From the NCBI GenBank assembly GCA_023052935.1, contig CM041292.1, positions 95,587,169 through 95,651,168 on the forward strand: a stretch of DNA of 64,000 bases, in the 5' to 3' direction. Both the position numbers and the translations under genes were made by a program. Of the stretch, positions 1 to 10,325 are shown piece by piece. The notes beneath the pieces were generated by a model. The model was not told the DNA's origin. It worked only from the letters and a program-made list of their open reading frames with translations, and ran no database searches. This stretch comes from Piezodorus guildinii (taxonomy: Eukaryota > Arthropoda > Insecta > Hemiptera > Pentatomidae). Positions within the stretch are counted from its first letter, which is position 1, and every line of letters starts with the position of its first letter.

Positions 1-90
1 TTAAATGGATAAACAACAACAAGATTTAATAAAAATGTTAAGTTCTTGGTAGTAAAACCTCATTTAATTAACTGTATAAGATGGGTACAA

Positions 91-268
91 GAAATTATGA
101 AATTGACTGAATAAATTATGAATTTGATTGAAAAAATTATGAATTTGACTGAAAAAATTATGAAATTGACTGAAAAAATTATGAATTTGACTGAAAAAAT
201 TATGAATTTGATTGAAAAAATTATGAATTTGACTGAAAAAATTATGAATTTGACTGAAAAAAGCTATA
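91..268. repeat. 21-bp minisatellite ending in GCTATA
   Basis: About eight tandem units of 21 bp, built around GAATTTGACTGAAAAAATTA, stop at 262 and are followed by GCTATA. The unit shares the core GAATTTGACT with the 21-bp minisatellite at both ends of the foldback element at 38729-47021, which also stops at GCTATA. The sequence inside (1-90) does not match that element's arms. I infer the right end of a second, diverged foldback-type element cut by the window edge. Confidence 0.75.
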
Positions 269-872
269 CATCTTTAGATTAATAATGTAATATTTACTTA
301 AATTTTTTGTTTTTCTTTCTTCTCCCCTTTACATATTGTGCTTATTGGGTGGGATATAAAAGTCTGAAAGTTAGAAGTTCCACTCTTTTGAAGTATTAAA
401 AATAATCAATAACAAGGCACGAGTGAAATTTTGCACCGAAATCATATGCATACAGTTTTTTCACATTAAAGGTCATTAACTTAAGAAATTGTTGATCTTT
501 TCGTAAGGGCTAGTATTATAATATTATTATGATATAATATGGAAAGACAGTAGTATAAAAGATAAATTTAAAAAAATAAATAATTCGAAAACTACTCCAT
601 GTAAGCCTCTTCAAATATTTGTTAGCTCTGAAACAGTTATTACCCCTAAAACCATTTGTATCAGCATTTCTAGCCTTAAAGGTCTGCTAGGAGATTTTTA
701 ATAAACTTTAACCCGAACGAAGCACTAGTACAGTTCTTCGCGAATTCTCTACATCTTTGGTTGAAATCGTACGAGCTGTTTTTGAAATGTAATTTTACAA
801 AACATACATTTACACATGTGGAATCAGGTAAGGAGATTTAATGACATTGGTTTGTTACTTATGTGGTAAAAT

Positions 873-892
873 TATATATATATATATATATA
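873..892. repeat. (TA)n microsatellite
   Basis: Pure alternating TA. Confidence 0.9.
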
Positions 893-1186
893 TTATTAGT
901 CTTGTTCTATTCTTTGTGAGAAAGTGAAAATACAATAATAATCCTTTTGAGCACTTTACATAATAATTATCTAACAAGGCTATAAAAAATCTTATAAAAT
1001 AAAACTGTTTTAGTACCGAATAAGTTTATGTTTTTAAATACGTAACATGCTTATCAGCTTAGCCTAGTTTTTAAAATTAATTTTCTTATCACTATATCTA
1101 TTAAGGAATGTCTTTGACTTTCTTTATTCAGACTTAATGATCTCCTTATTCAATCAATGTTTTTTATAATAACGAAAAAGTTTTTG

Positions 1187-1191
<5 letters not shown>

Positions 1192-1241
<50 letters not shown>
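1192..1241. repeat. (TA)n microsatellite
   Basis: About 25 pure TA units. Confidence 0.95.
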
Positions 1242-1245
<4 letters not shown>

Positions 1246-1619
1246 TTTTGTTTTTGTTTTATTCAAGGACTCAACCCTATCGCCTATGGATTTAGGGGTT
1301 TTCATTTTTTATTTTTTCTGGAATTAGAACATTTTCAAAACAAAATTCAAATAAAACTAAAAATTGTCACAAATTATTATGTTATTTATATTTAATACTA
1401 ATCAAACCAAAGCTCTTTGATCTACGTTTAAATGCAAGGTTCAACTTATATTTTTAAGTATTCTTCGACGAAGAGTTTTGTAACAGGAGGGCTCCGTCCT
1501 ACTTCCTTTTGGAGTGCATAATAGATTTGTTCCGCCTCGAAAGGTTACGAAAGAGGCCGAGCCTACAAACAGGACCGTGTCCCTAGTATTCACTCTTTGA
1601 TAGGCATGTCTCCTTACAG

Positions 1620-1779
1620 GTCGATCCTTAGAGTCCGATGAACAGCACAGGCAGGACGACGGGAGGCTGAGAGATGACGAAGACGAGCGAAAGGAACCTG
1701 ATGAACATCGGATGAAGGATGACGACACGGAGGTAGAAGGAAAGGTCAAAGAGACTTCTGTACGCCGGAAACATTTCAT
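1620..1779 (+). CDS. First visible exon (acidic segment)
   Basis: Acceptor TCTCCTTACAG ends at 1619 and donor GTACGT begins at 1780. Two bases complete an upstream phase-1 codon, then 52 codons follow with long runs of Asp, Glu and Arg, and two bases remain. Joined to 8585 they form one Met codon in frame. The 112-codon ORF on the opposite strand here is a mirror effect of the acidic codons. An unseen exon between 1780 and 8584 cannot be excluded. Confidence 0.68.
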
Positions 1780-2589
1780 GTACGTTCATATGTATTAAGA
1801 GGCATTTAGTATTTATATAAATAGAAGTAATTTTGTAGGATCTGTGGTAACTGCGTTGTGAAGAATCATCTACTTATTTCATCTATTTTTTTTTCTGGCC
1901 TTTATTTTTTCGTCTTAAATAAATACCAAACAACGGAAATTAACATTGCTTATAGTCACAGGCAATAAGCCTCAGAACTTACACAATATAATTAATAAAT
2001 CAATCTCTGTACAGCTATAATAGTAGGATTATGGAAAAATTTAGAAATGATAATACTAATAATTTTCGGTGTAGAGATTCGGGACTCTACTAAACCATCA
2101 TATTCTTCTCGTCTCCAATCCTTATATTCCAAAATCCTTCGAAAAATCCTCAATGCTCCTTCTTTTGTCACAAATAAACTCATCCATAAAGACCTTAATG
2201 TTCCCTATGTTCCTGACTTGACGCGAACCAGGTACCACTCCTTTCACGACAAACTCTATTCCCACTCTAACCTACTAGTTTCAATCATTCCTTCCTCTAC
2301 AATCCCTGATAATCCTCCGAGGCATCGGAAAATAAGATGGCCTGAGACCTTCTAGTTAAGCATAGTTTTTGGAGAGCTGCCAATGGGTAGTATCTCTTCA
2401 TGTGAATCACAAGTATATCTTGTATCACATTTTCTAAGTCTCTTTATATTATACAGTTGTAAATACCAATAAACATATTTTAAGAAACAACAAAAAAATC
2501 TAATAATTTGGAAATTCATAAAGTTGGTTAAGATTTGAGAACCTATTTAAAACTGCGTATCGTTTTATGAAAGAATAAATACGTATTAA

Positions 2590-2658
<69 letters not shown>

Positions 2659-3504
2659 TTTAATGACCCAAAACCCGAATTATTTAAAACAAAATTATAA
2701 TATAAAAAAAGGGTCGATGAATTAATTTCTTGTATAAGTATTTTAGGGTATATATTGTAATTGTCGTATATATGTAGATTGGTTTCATTTTGTTTGTTGT
2801 TGTTTTGCTTGTTGCCTTTCATTGGTAAATATGGGTATTTTTCAAGATATAAAACATTTTTATGGAAATTTTGTAGCAAACCGAGCAAAAAGGTATTCTA
2901 AGTTGATAAAGAAGTTAGCTCATTTAGAACCACAGAGAGTGTTTCTTTTAAAGTGTAGGCAACAAAATTTAATTCCACCACACATTAAAGACAGCACTAA
3001 AAGCATTTATAAACTTATTCCTACTTCTTCAAAGTTTGTAAGACCATTGGAGAATATAATTTGTAAAACTGAAGTCTCGATTCTGAATTTGGAAATTAAA
3101 GATGTATGTTTAATAATAACGAGAATAAAATACAAAATAGACCATATTCTGGTAGAACTCTCGAATACTATTAATAAGGATCTGTATTACAAGCTAACGT
3201 TGGATCAAGATAATCTCTACAAAAAGCAGAAAAAACAAAAAAAGATAAAATTAATTAAAAAAATCGAAAAAATTAAAGGAAGGACAGTACATGATTGTTT
3301 GCCGGAGGTACCAAACACTGTGTTTTTGAATCTGACAAATAAGGTAATACCGAAGAATGTACAAGATATTTTATCTTTAGGACCTAAATTCAACAATGAA
3401 ACAAACCCAAAAAACATTGCTAAAAAAATACCACAATTCCTATCTGATGTGGAATACATAATACAAACTGTAAAAAAAAAATAATAAAAAAAAAAAATAA
3501 ATAA

Positions 3505-3539
<35 letters not shown>

Positions 3540-3571
3540 AATGACCCAAAACCCGAATTATTTAAAACAAA

Positions 3572-3633
<62 letters not shown>

Positions 3634-6600
3634 TAAAAGTAAAATATGGTAATTAAATTGACGCACATTTCATTCACATAATTAAATCAGGGCGGGATGG
3701 AATAGGATAATTATCCATACTTTAATAGAGAAGTGTTTCATTTTTACTGAAATCTGAACCAATTTATCAAATATTAATCATTAAGAACTATAAAACCATG
3801 CATCGAATTTCACACATATTTTACAGTGATGCCTGAACTATCATTTGCAAAAGGTTTTGGAGCACTAAGCACTAAGCAATATGACCATAATTATTTATTT
3901 ATGGTGGTAATAATTAACCTCATGTTAATAATAGGGCGTGCTTCACTTCATTTGAAGGTTCAGAAATATTAAAGTTACTACTTTACCACTTTAGTCGGAT
4001 GCTGGAAAATTTCTAGAAGTCAATTTTTGAAAACGTAGGCAAAAAAAAAAAATTATAATTTAATTTTATTTAATTTTTTTTTAAGTGGACTCTCACTAGT
4101 TATTATTTTTTATTTTTTCGGGGAAAATTAATTTTTTACTGTTACTATTACTCGTTTAAGGGGTATATGATCAGATATGTTAGGAAGAGAAAAAACTTAA
4201 AATTATGTCTGTATTTTCTATTAATAATATTACTTCATAAATTATCATTTATTCATAAATTCATAAATCATAAGGTTTGTAAAAAATAACTAAATGATAA
4301 CACTTCAATTTATAGTTAGAAGCTGAAGAGACCTTTTTATTGTTAGCTGATTCAAGGTTCATCTACAATAGGAATTGCCATAGGGATGAATGAATATGAG
4401 CAAGTAAGGGAGATTATAATTAAAGAAGGTATTTATTTATTTTTCGGCGAGCGATGTGGTCCGCTGGTTAGGGGTTTCTTTGGGTTTCGAGTCCAAACCC
4501 GGATGTTTCTGGTGATTATTTATTCTGTTATACAGCGACCCTGGCTTAAGAAGACCCTCCTGAGCTCAACCAGTCTCTGTAAAGGCCGCGCTCTATGGTG
4601 AGAATTCAGGTAGGTTAAGGCAAGATGAAATTCATGAGATTTGGTTAGAGTGAATTATCATACACTCTCACATACTTTCAACATATAATAAATTTTCAAT
4701 AACCAAATTTTCTATATTACATATTTTTTTTTTAAATTTATTATAAATAGTGTTTAATTTCTTTCTTTTTTTTATATTATAATATTTAATGATATTATAG
4801 GATTTTCCAAAAAGTAAACTTGATGTCATTATCCAATTTTTTTTTTTTTTTTTTGAATAAGCCTTAAGCTCTCCGCTGCTTTCATGAACTCTCACAAGAC
4901 CTCCATTTCACCTCACCTACAAATACCAGTTTTCTCATCGATGCCTTAAGTGGTTACCCAAAACTGGGAAGAAATCTAGCGTCTGAGTTTAATATTGGCC
5001 CAATACCTGTTTCCATGACCGTTAAAGTTAGAAACAGTTTGAATCCCTAAGAACATTACTGATACCAAGATCATGGATTATGGGGGTACAGTTTGTTTAA
5101 ATTATTTAAAGGCCTAAGTCTGCGACCATCAAAAAAAGGACTATTCATTAAAAATATAATAAATAATTATTCAATTATAGTTATTATTATTATTTCAAAG
5201 TTAACTAGATTGACTCAACGCGTTTGTAGGCCAAACTGTTACAGGATTACTATAATCGTTTTCCTTGTTTGCTTTCCAGTTTTCTGGTCATTATCTTATT
5301 TTTCCGAATCAATTGTTATAATAAGAGGGTTTAATAATTATTTTTAGCTTAAGCTAATTGATAACCAAACAGAGGTGATTATGTAGTTATGGATGGAATG
5401 GTAGAAGCAGTAATAGTCCCTGTTAACACTTGCTCCTTGCCTAATGTTGCTTGGAGGCAATCAGTTGCGCTGTCAGCTGCCCGTTGGACCATAACCTGCT
5501 CCTGGCCGCCTCAGTGCGCACCTGTTCCAACCCTAGGGTCAATATCATCCGGCAAAAAGGGAGTAAGGCATTTAATTGTAGGACCATATGTCGTCAATAT
5601 TACAGGTGTTCCCGGCTAGATGTTGGATTTTAACTAGAGGAAGAAGTTACCATTTAGAAGTTGTTCTATCAGGATTTAATTTGTATTTATAGAACATCTC
5701 CTATTGGCGTTTTTACTATTAATTATTACGCAGAACAATACATACCGAGTATCTTGAGCTGTTCCTTTTCAGCTGCTTTCGCTGCATGCGATGCAAAACG
5801 AATCCAATCTAAATGAAATGCACTCCATTGATTATATCTAATCACTGACAGAGAACACTTATTTGCCAGCAGAATGACAGGTACTTTGTCGTATTTAGAA
5901 GGGCAAAGGTGATGGCCCTCAGGAGTGACGCAGGTTTGGTCCAAAATAAAAAAATTATCAGATCCGCTTCCCATCAAATTTTAAAATTTGAATTGATCTA
6001 ATTCTTTTTTTGTAGGATAAGAATATTTAACTGTATGATAAAAAATTCATTCAGGTGTCATAGATATTTAATGGATTCTTTCGCCGATTACTCAATGTTT
6101 TTCTTTAAAATCCTACTTTGAGAATAATACTTCTCAAAAAACACGTAATGGTTAAATTAAGAATCAAAACGAAAAATTCCCGCGAGTTAGTACAGTTAGT
6201 CAATTGAATAAGTCCGTATAAAGTTTCTTTAAGATATTTAAGAATAGTTGATGAAAAAAAATTCGTTAAACCAAACATTTAAGATGCGACAGCACATAAA
6301 GCAGGTATATATTGATGAATCCTCAAATTAATCAGTTTGGAATATTAAGAATGGTAGCTGAGTAGAATTATGAATAATTAGTAGTATGAAATATGCCTAA
6401 CCTTCACTAAATGTTTTCATACTGTATCTTTTTTTTCTTTTACGTTGAAATTTGGTATTACTTTTATAAATTGTATAAGAAATAATATATTTTAATTAGT
6501 TAATTTTTGTTTTGGTCAGTTGCTAACGCGTTACATAAAACGCTATGATTGATCCTGGGAAATGCATCGTGTCGGTCTGGAGAATTTTAAATTGCTGATG

Positions 6601-9600
6601 AAAAAATGGTGTGCGACTCGTATTAATTTATATTCAATTCATTTCAATATAATCGCCATGTATATTTATATTTAATATACATAAAGTTAAAGTTATCAAA
6701 TATTGTTTCAGAATTTATTTATAAAAGTATTAAAATAGATCCTATTTTAATACTTTGTTTTAATACTCCTATTTTTAACTGATCAAAAATGAATAAGGAG
6801 AAAAAAAAGTAAAAATTTGGAAAATTTTAGAATTTGAAATTTTGAGAAATTTGGAAAAATAGTGATTGATTCGATCATACGCTGTTCATTATAAATGGTA
6901 TTACAGAATATAATTCTGTAATCCGAACAGTTGATTGATGAGTAACTATTATAGATTAAAAACAATAAAAATAATATCACACTGAACAAACTTTGAGATT
7001 AAAAATAAATAAAAATCTTATTCATCCTATAAACTTAGGATCAATAACTAAATTGTATTGGATAAAAAGACATTTTTATTACCAAAAATACTGAGTTGAA
7101 GGCCACTTCATGGTATTGCACTTCCGAAACTGTTAACGTTTCGTCATTCTAAAGAAAGGTGCGAGGGAGTCACTCAACTGGAAACACTATTCGCTCAAGA
7201 AACAAATAAAAAAATATATAAAAAATTGTGGTTTACTAACTGTACCACCTGCCAAAGGTACAAAAATATAACAGTTAACATTAACTATTATAGATATTCA
7301 ATGCATGTAAACAAATGCTGTGATTAGAATTTTAACAACAGACACTCCTATAAAAAACGTTTAAAATAGCATTATAATTGTACAAAAATAACGAAATTTT
7401 GAGTTGGACCATTTTTACAAATATTAATTATTACTTAATTAATACTGTCAGTTTCATTCATTTTTACCTATATAGTTGATCTTAGAAGTTGTTCAGTATA
7501 ACTTAGAAATTTTACAATATTAAAATAAAATTTATGTAAAACATATTTTATTATGTTGGGTATAATAGATTTTTCTTGATTTGTTTCTGCAATGATAATA
7601 TTTATAAAAAGTAAAAATATTCGGCATTGGAAACACTCTGATTAAGTTGAATTTTTCAAAGTCTGAAAAGGTAGATGGTAATTTAAAAAACAACTTAAAA
7701 CATTTGTGCCTTTTTTATGAACAATAAAAAAGGAGAAAGAACTTCCTTATTTCAATGATGCAGTGGACCTGTAAAAACAGCATATATTTTCCACGCCTTT
7801 CATTTTACGGCATATGCTCCTTATGTAACATGCTTTATATTTCAAATGAAAAAGTAAAGAAAAGAAGACACGTTAATGCAATACTTGATGATTTACTTAT
7901 TTAAGGTTTTGCAATAGAAATAAATTGTTCTAAAATCAATAGAACCTTAAAAAAGAAAAAACAAATTGATGGTTTAGTTCCGACAATTATAATTTCGAAG
8001 GAATTCAATAGGTTAAAAGCCTACTGAAGGATAGTAAGTTTAAATATTAATAACTTAACAGCTTTACCAACGAGTATGTAGAAAGTTAATTCTCAGTTCA
8101 ATGAATCCAATTTTTAGTTTTGAATACATTTTATTTTTTTTTAACTCAATTAACATTTTTTTAAATTTATTTATACGATATTTTGGTAAATATTTATAAA
8201 TGTTTAGAGGAACGCAGATATTAACACCCTTTTCGTTCCAGAATTAATGTATATTTCTATAAAATATACTTTTTGCCTTCATATAATAATCTTTAAGAAA
8301 CATAATACAACTATAAATAAATACCACAGCTGTTTTTTGACAATTACATTTTAGTATACTCCAAGTTTTTTTAAATTTAAATAATCAAATTTAAGCATAT
8401 TAGAGAATAATAACTTATGATAATTTTTTCATATCTTTCTTTAATGTGGAAAGTAATGAAGTCACAGTAAGGATTCCTTTTGAAACACTTTTTTTTTTTT
8501 TTTAAGATATGATATCCAACAATCACTATTTATTTTATTTAGTAGTTATGCGAATGTCTCTTTAATATTCTACATCATTTTTAGGGACCAATACTACTTA
8601 CAGTCAGGTCCTGTAAAGTATGAGTTTGGCCATGTTTGTGAAGACCCCGATGACTGGGAGCATCGCTACGAGAAGCGTGACTACGATAAGAACAGCCATC
8701 AAGGGCAGGTGAGAATTTGTATATCCCATTCTTTAAAACCTGATGAATGAAAGATACATGCTTTTAATTAATAATTTACAGAGTGTAAGATTATTATTTT
8801 ATACATATAATAAAATAGTAAACGGTTTAATTAAAAGGTATTCCAAACTTATTAAAATAATATTTTTGTATTAAATAATTATAAATGCATTAGGAGTGAG
8901 TCACATAAAAAATCAACCACTGAAAAATAATCCTGTTTCTGTATCTGATATTATAAAATTTGTTAATTTATAGGCTTTTTTTTTTTTTAAGATAACACGA
9001 TATATTATATTTAACTCAGAAAATGGGAGTTGGCAACCCCAAGTTCAATGATGAACTTTAGTGCATTAAAGTTTTATTATTATTATTTTTTTTTTTTTAT
9101 ATGAAGGCGATTAATTGATTTAGAAATAAATCATGTATTTTTAAAAGTATACTATTTGTTCCTTCGATGTGTATTAGAGAAAATCATTTACTAATTTCGA
9201 TTTTTAATACTTTTGGTTTTGATGTGACAATGTTAAATTGATTTTTTCTCTTTTCAGGTGAAATGGGGCGATGCCAACGGAGGACAAGGAGAACAGTTGT
9301 GGGATTTCAATCATGGCGGCAAAGTACACACTTATAATATTCATAGAATGCTTTTATGTCATTTTATACGCAATTTTTTTTTTTTTTAATTAATAACTTT
9401 TTCAGGATTCTGAGGAAGACGAAGAAGAGCAAAAAGAGGTAGGAATATTTGACAAGGCGTATTTAATCAAAAAATAATTTTAATGAATTTATTATAATTA
9501 AATGTTCATTTTTATTGCCAGGAAAGAAGCAAAGAACATCGGTTCCAAAAGCCGAGGAAAAAAATCCAAATTAAAGAGAAGGTAGTTGAAACAACGAGTG

Positions 9601-10325
9601 ACGATAAAGGAAAGAGTGAATTCAGAAGGTCAAAGACAGGATCAACCGTCTACAGTGGCAACAAGAAGGAGGAAGGCAACTACAAAGAAGTAGTAACTAA
9701 AACTAAGAAAAAGAACAGTGACATCCCGTTCCTCTTCGACCATTTCGGCTTCGACTCTATGGAAGCTCCTCGAGGTTTCTCCAAGCTGGATTTCGACTTC
9801 GACGACCACGAGCACGATCATAGTTTCGATCATGATTTCGATATTGACAGGATGGGCTCTTTCGCCCCGGACATGAAAGATGACTTCATTCCCGTGCATT
9901 TGAGGTCATTCTACACTGGCAGGACGGGTCACTCGGACAGCATTGCAGAGAAGAGTTCGGTAAACCATAATTCTGAAAAACCAGAGGATAAGAAGGGGTA
10001 CGTCACCATAAAAGAACAAATAAGAAGAATAGACACTGTTCCTCCTAGCAAGGATGGTAGTACTGAAAGCAAAAAGAAAAAGATCAGCGTTGAGGAACAT
10101 CAACAGATTCGGAGATATGGTTTCTTTCCGACGCCACTTCTGAAGCGTTCAATAGCAAATTTCAATGTTGGGGTAGCCATGGCAGCGAAAGACAACAAAG
10201 ACATGAACCCTGCAGATACCAAAGACGTGGAGATGAAGGAGCTGAAGCTGGACAATGGAGCCCTATCATCGGGTCGCTCACTGAACAAGCCACGGGGAAG
10301 GTCTTCAAGATTTACGGAGTTCTAG
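1620..10325 (+). CDS. Acidic Asp/His-rich, probably secreted insect protein; five exons, 5' partial
   Basis: Gene model from splice signals and phase: exons 1620-1779, 8585-8708, 9258-9323, 9406-9438 and 9522-10325, giving at least 394 codons plus two leading bases. All four introns start with GT and end with AG, and every junction keeps the frame. The first visible exon is very acidic and Arg/Lys-rich. The second and third encode an aromatic segment (YYLQSGPVKYEFG, then VKWGD and LWDFNH). The last exon is basic, then rich in Asp, His and Phe (FDFDDHEHDHSFDHDFD), then basic to the C-terminus RGRSSRFTEF. No catalytic domain is recognised. The aromatic/charged segment looks like insect matrix or cuticle-associated secreted proteins, but no chitin-binding RR consensus is visible. 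The missing 5' exon should carry a signal peptide ending in phase 1, as in the gene starting at 62736. Exons are well supported; function is unknown. Confidence 0.8.
2051..2480 (+). mobile_element. Jockey-family LINE, 5'-truncated 3' end
   Basis: The frame at 2047-2355 matches the C-terminus of Jockey ORF2 copies elsewhere in the window (KILRKILNAP, NKLIHKDLNVPYV, RTRYHSFHDKL, IPDNPPR). The shared 3' UTR follows (CTTCTAGTT, then GTAAATACCAATAAA at the end). The copy lies inside intron 1780-8584 and has lost key residues, so it is dead. Confidence 0.85.
2594..2655. repeat. (TA)n microsatellite
   Basis: About 31 pure TA units directly before the first 47-bp direct repeat of the Penelope-like insertion. 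Confidence 0.95.
2658..2704 (+). repeat. 47-bp direct repeat, copy 1
   Basis: Begins GTTTAATGACCCAAAACCCG and is identical over 47 bases to 3536-3582. The pair brackets the ORF at 2831-3484 and its A-rich tail, so it is either a long target-site duplication or a terminal repeat. Confidence 0.9.
2831..3484 (+). CDS. Penelope-like element N-terminal ORF, truncated by an A-rich tail
   Basis: From ATG 2831 to TAA 3484, about 217 codons of a Lys/Asn-rich protein. Two segments match the N-terminal region of Penelope-like retroelement proteins as I know them: FLLKCRQQNLIPPHI near residue 37, and VFLNLTNK followed by DILSLGPKFNN and a closing QFLSDVEYII. The reverse transcriptase and GIY-YIG endonuclease that normally follow are absent. 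The frame ends in a run of Lys codons that merges into poly(A) up to 3535, directly followed by the second 47-bp repeat. This suggests a transcript polyadenylated or primed inside the ORF and then inserted. The start could be one of several codons near 2822-2831. The family call rests on motif memory, not a search. Confidence 0.6.
   Translation: MGIFQDIKHFYGNFVANRAKRYSKLIKKLAHLEPQRVFLLKCRQQNLIPPHIKDSTKSIYKLIPTSSKFVRPLENIICKTEVSILNLEIKDVCLIITRIKYKIDHILVELSNTINKDLYYKLTLDQDNLYKKQKKQKKIKLIKKIEKIKGRTVHDCLPEVPNTVFLNLTNKVIPKNVQDILSLGPKFNNETNPKNIAKKIPQFLSDVEYIIQTVKKK
3485..3535 (+). repeat. A-rich tail of the Penelope-like insert
   Basis: Almost pure A, with a few T, directly after the stop codon and directly before the second direct repeat, as in a retroposed cDNA. 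Confidence 0.8.
3536..3582 (+). repeat. 47-bp direct repeat, copy 2
   Basis: Identical to 2658-2704. It runs into another (TA)n tract. Confidence 0.9.
3578..3633. repeat. (TA)n microsatellite
   Basis: TA repeats with one G interruption. Confidence 0.9.
3640..4440. other. AT-rich intron sequence
   Basis: Nothing recognised apart from short A/T homopolymers near 4039-4082. Confidence 0.3.
4446..4613 (+). mobile_element. tRNA-derived SINE-like repeat
   Basis: A tRNA-like head contains a B-box-like GGTTTCGAGTCC at 4483-4494 inside the palindromic arm GGGTTTCGAGTCCAAACCC. The body contains TTATTTATTCTGTTA, also found in the SINE at 51115-51305. GC content is far above the surrounding intron. 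The 3' boundary is uncertain. Confidence 0.5.
5390..5625 (-). mobile_element. Possible SINE-like GC-rich repeat
   Basis: A GC-rich island inside the large intron. On the minus strand TGGTCCAACGG (about 5484-5494) fits the polymerase III A-box consensus, but no good B box follows at the right distance. Plus-strand GTGTTCCCGGC near 5608 resembles the 3' end of the window's other SINEs. A small exon is the alternative. Confidence 0.3.
5726..5977 (-). pseudogene. Possible Rab-type GTPase fragment
   Basis: An 83-codon minus-strand frame contains KVPVILLANKCSL. This resembles the strand plus NKxD guanine-binding motif of Rab GTPases, nearest in memory to the Rab32/38 group, preceded by LDQTCVTPEGHH where Rab32 has LDSKV-LPDG. 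The Asp of NKxD is Ser here. No P-loop, switch regions or C-terminal cysteines are visible nearby. It could be a relic exon or coincidence. It lies inside the intron of the opposite-strand gene. Confidence 0.25.
5978..8584. other. AT-rich intron, no recognised element
   Basis: About 2.6 kb with frequent stops in all frames and many homopolymers. No coding signal or repeat family was recognised. It ends at the polypyrimidine tract and acceptor of the exon at 8585. Confidence 0.4.
8585..8708 (+). CDS. Second exon of the acidic secreted-like protein
   Basis: Acceptor CATTTTTAG ends at 8584 and donor GTGAGA begins at 8709. One base completes the preceding codon, then 41 codons follow, beginning DQYYLQSGPVKYEFG. 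They include one cysteine, a DPDDWEHRYEKRDYDK segment, and HQGQ at the phase-0 donor. Base composition is clearly richer in G and C than the flanking introns. Confidence 0.85.
9258..9323 (+). CDS. Third exon
   Basis: Acceptor CTCTTTTCAG ends at 9257 and donor GTACAC begins at 9324. The exon is 22 whole codons reading VKWGDANGGQGEQLWDFNHG and ends in phase 0. The donor is weak, but frame and composition agree with the neighbours. Confidence 0.82.
9406..9438 (+). CDS. Fourth exon (33-bp micro-exon)
   Basis: Acceptor TTTTTCAG ends at 9405 and donor GTAGGA begins at 9439. Eleven whole codons, nearly all acidic (DSEEDEEEQKE). Skipping it would not change the frame, so it could be alternatively spliced. 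Confidence 0.8.
9522..10325 (+). CDS. Last coding exon
   Basis: Acceptor TTTATTGCCAG ends at 9521. An open frame of 267 codons runs to TAG at 10323-10325. It opens with a basic Lys/Arg/Glu-rich region, then DIPFLFDHFGFDS, then an Asp/His/Phe-rich block at about 9789-9848, then further charged low-complexity sequence with basic clusters. The internal ATG at 9759 lies 79 codons into the frame and is not the start. Confidence 0.88.
   Translation, partial: ERSKEHRFQKPRKKIQIKEKVVETTSDDKGKSEFRRSKTGSTVYSGNKKEEGNYKEVVTKTKKKNSDIPFLFDHFGFDSMEAPRGFSKLDFDFDDHEHDHSFDHDFDIDRMGSFAPDMKDDFIPVHLRSFYTGRTGHSDSIAEKSSVNHNSEKPEDKKGYVTIKEQIRRIDTVPPSKDGSTESKKKKISVEEHQQIRRYGFFPTPLLKRSIANFNVGVAMAAKDNKDMNPADTKDVEMKELKLDNGALSSGRSLNKPRGRSSRFTEF

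Larger units (their letters stand above)
269..1619. other. AT-rich non-coding stretch, probably intronic
   Basis: No coding signal is seen. It holds (TA)n tracts at about 873-892 and 1192-1241, and a T-rich SINE-like tail near 1245-1320. The stretch lies upstream of the first visible exon of the gene at 1620, so it is probably intron. The exon that should precede 1620, expected to end in phase 1, was not found here. Confidence 0.5.

Noticed and set aside
1441..1779. 112-residue Ser-rich minus-strand ORF
   Set aside because: It is the complement of an acidic plus-strand exon with good splice sites; Asp/Glu codons read as Ser/Phe on the other strand.
2586..2888. Minus-strand ORF ending in IYIYIY
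   Set aside because: It reads through (TA)n and the untranslated part of the Penelope-like insert.
9759..10325. Separate gene starting at ATG 9759
   Set aside because: The frame is open upstream to the acceptor at 9521 and joins four further exons in phase.
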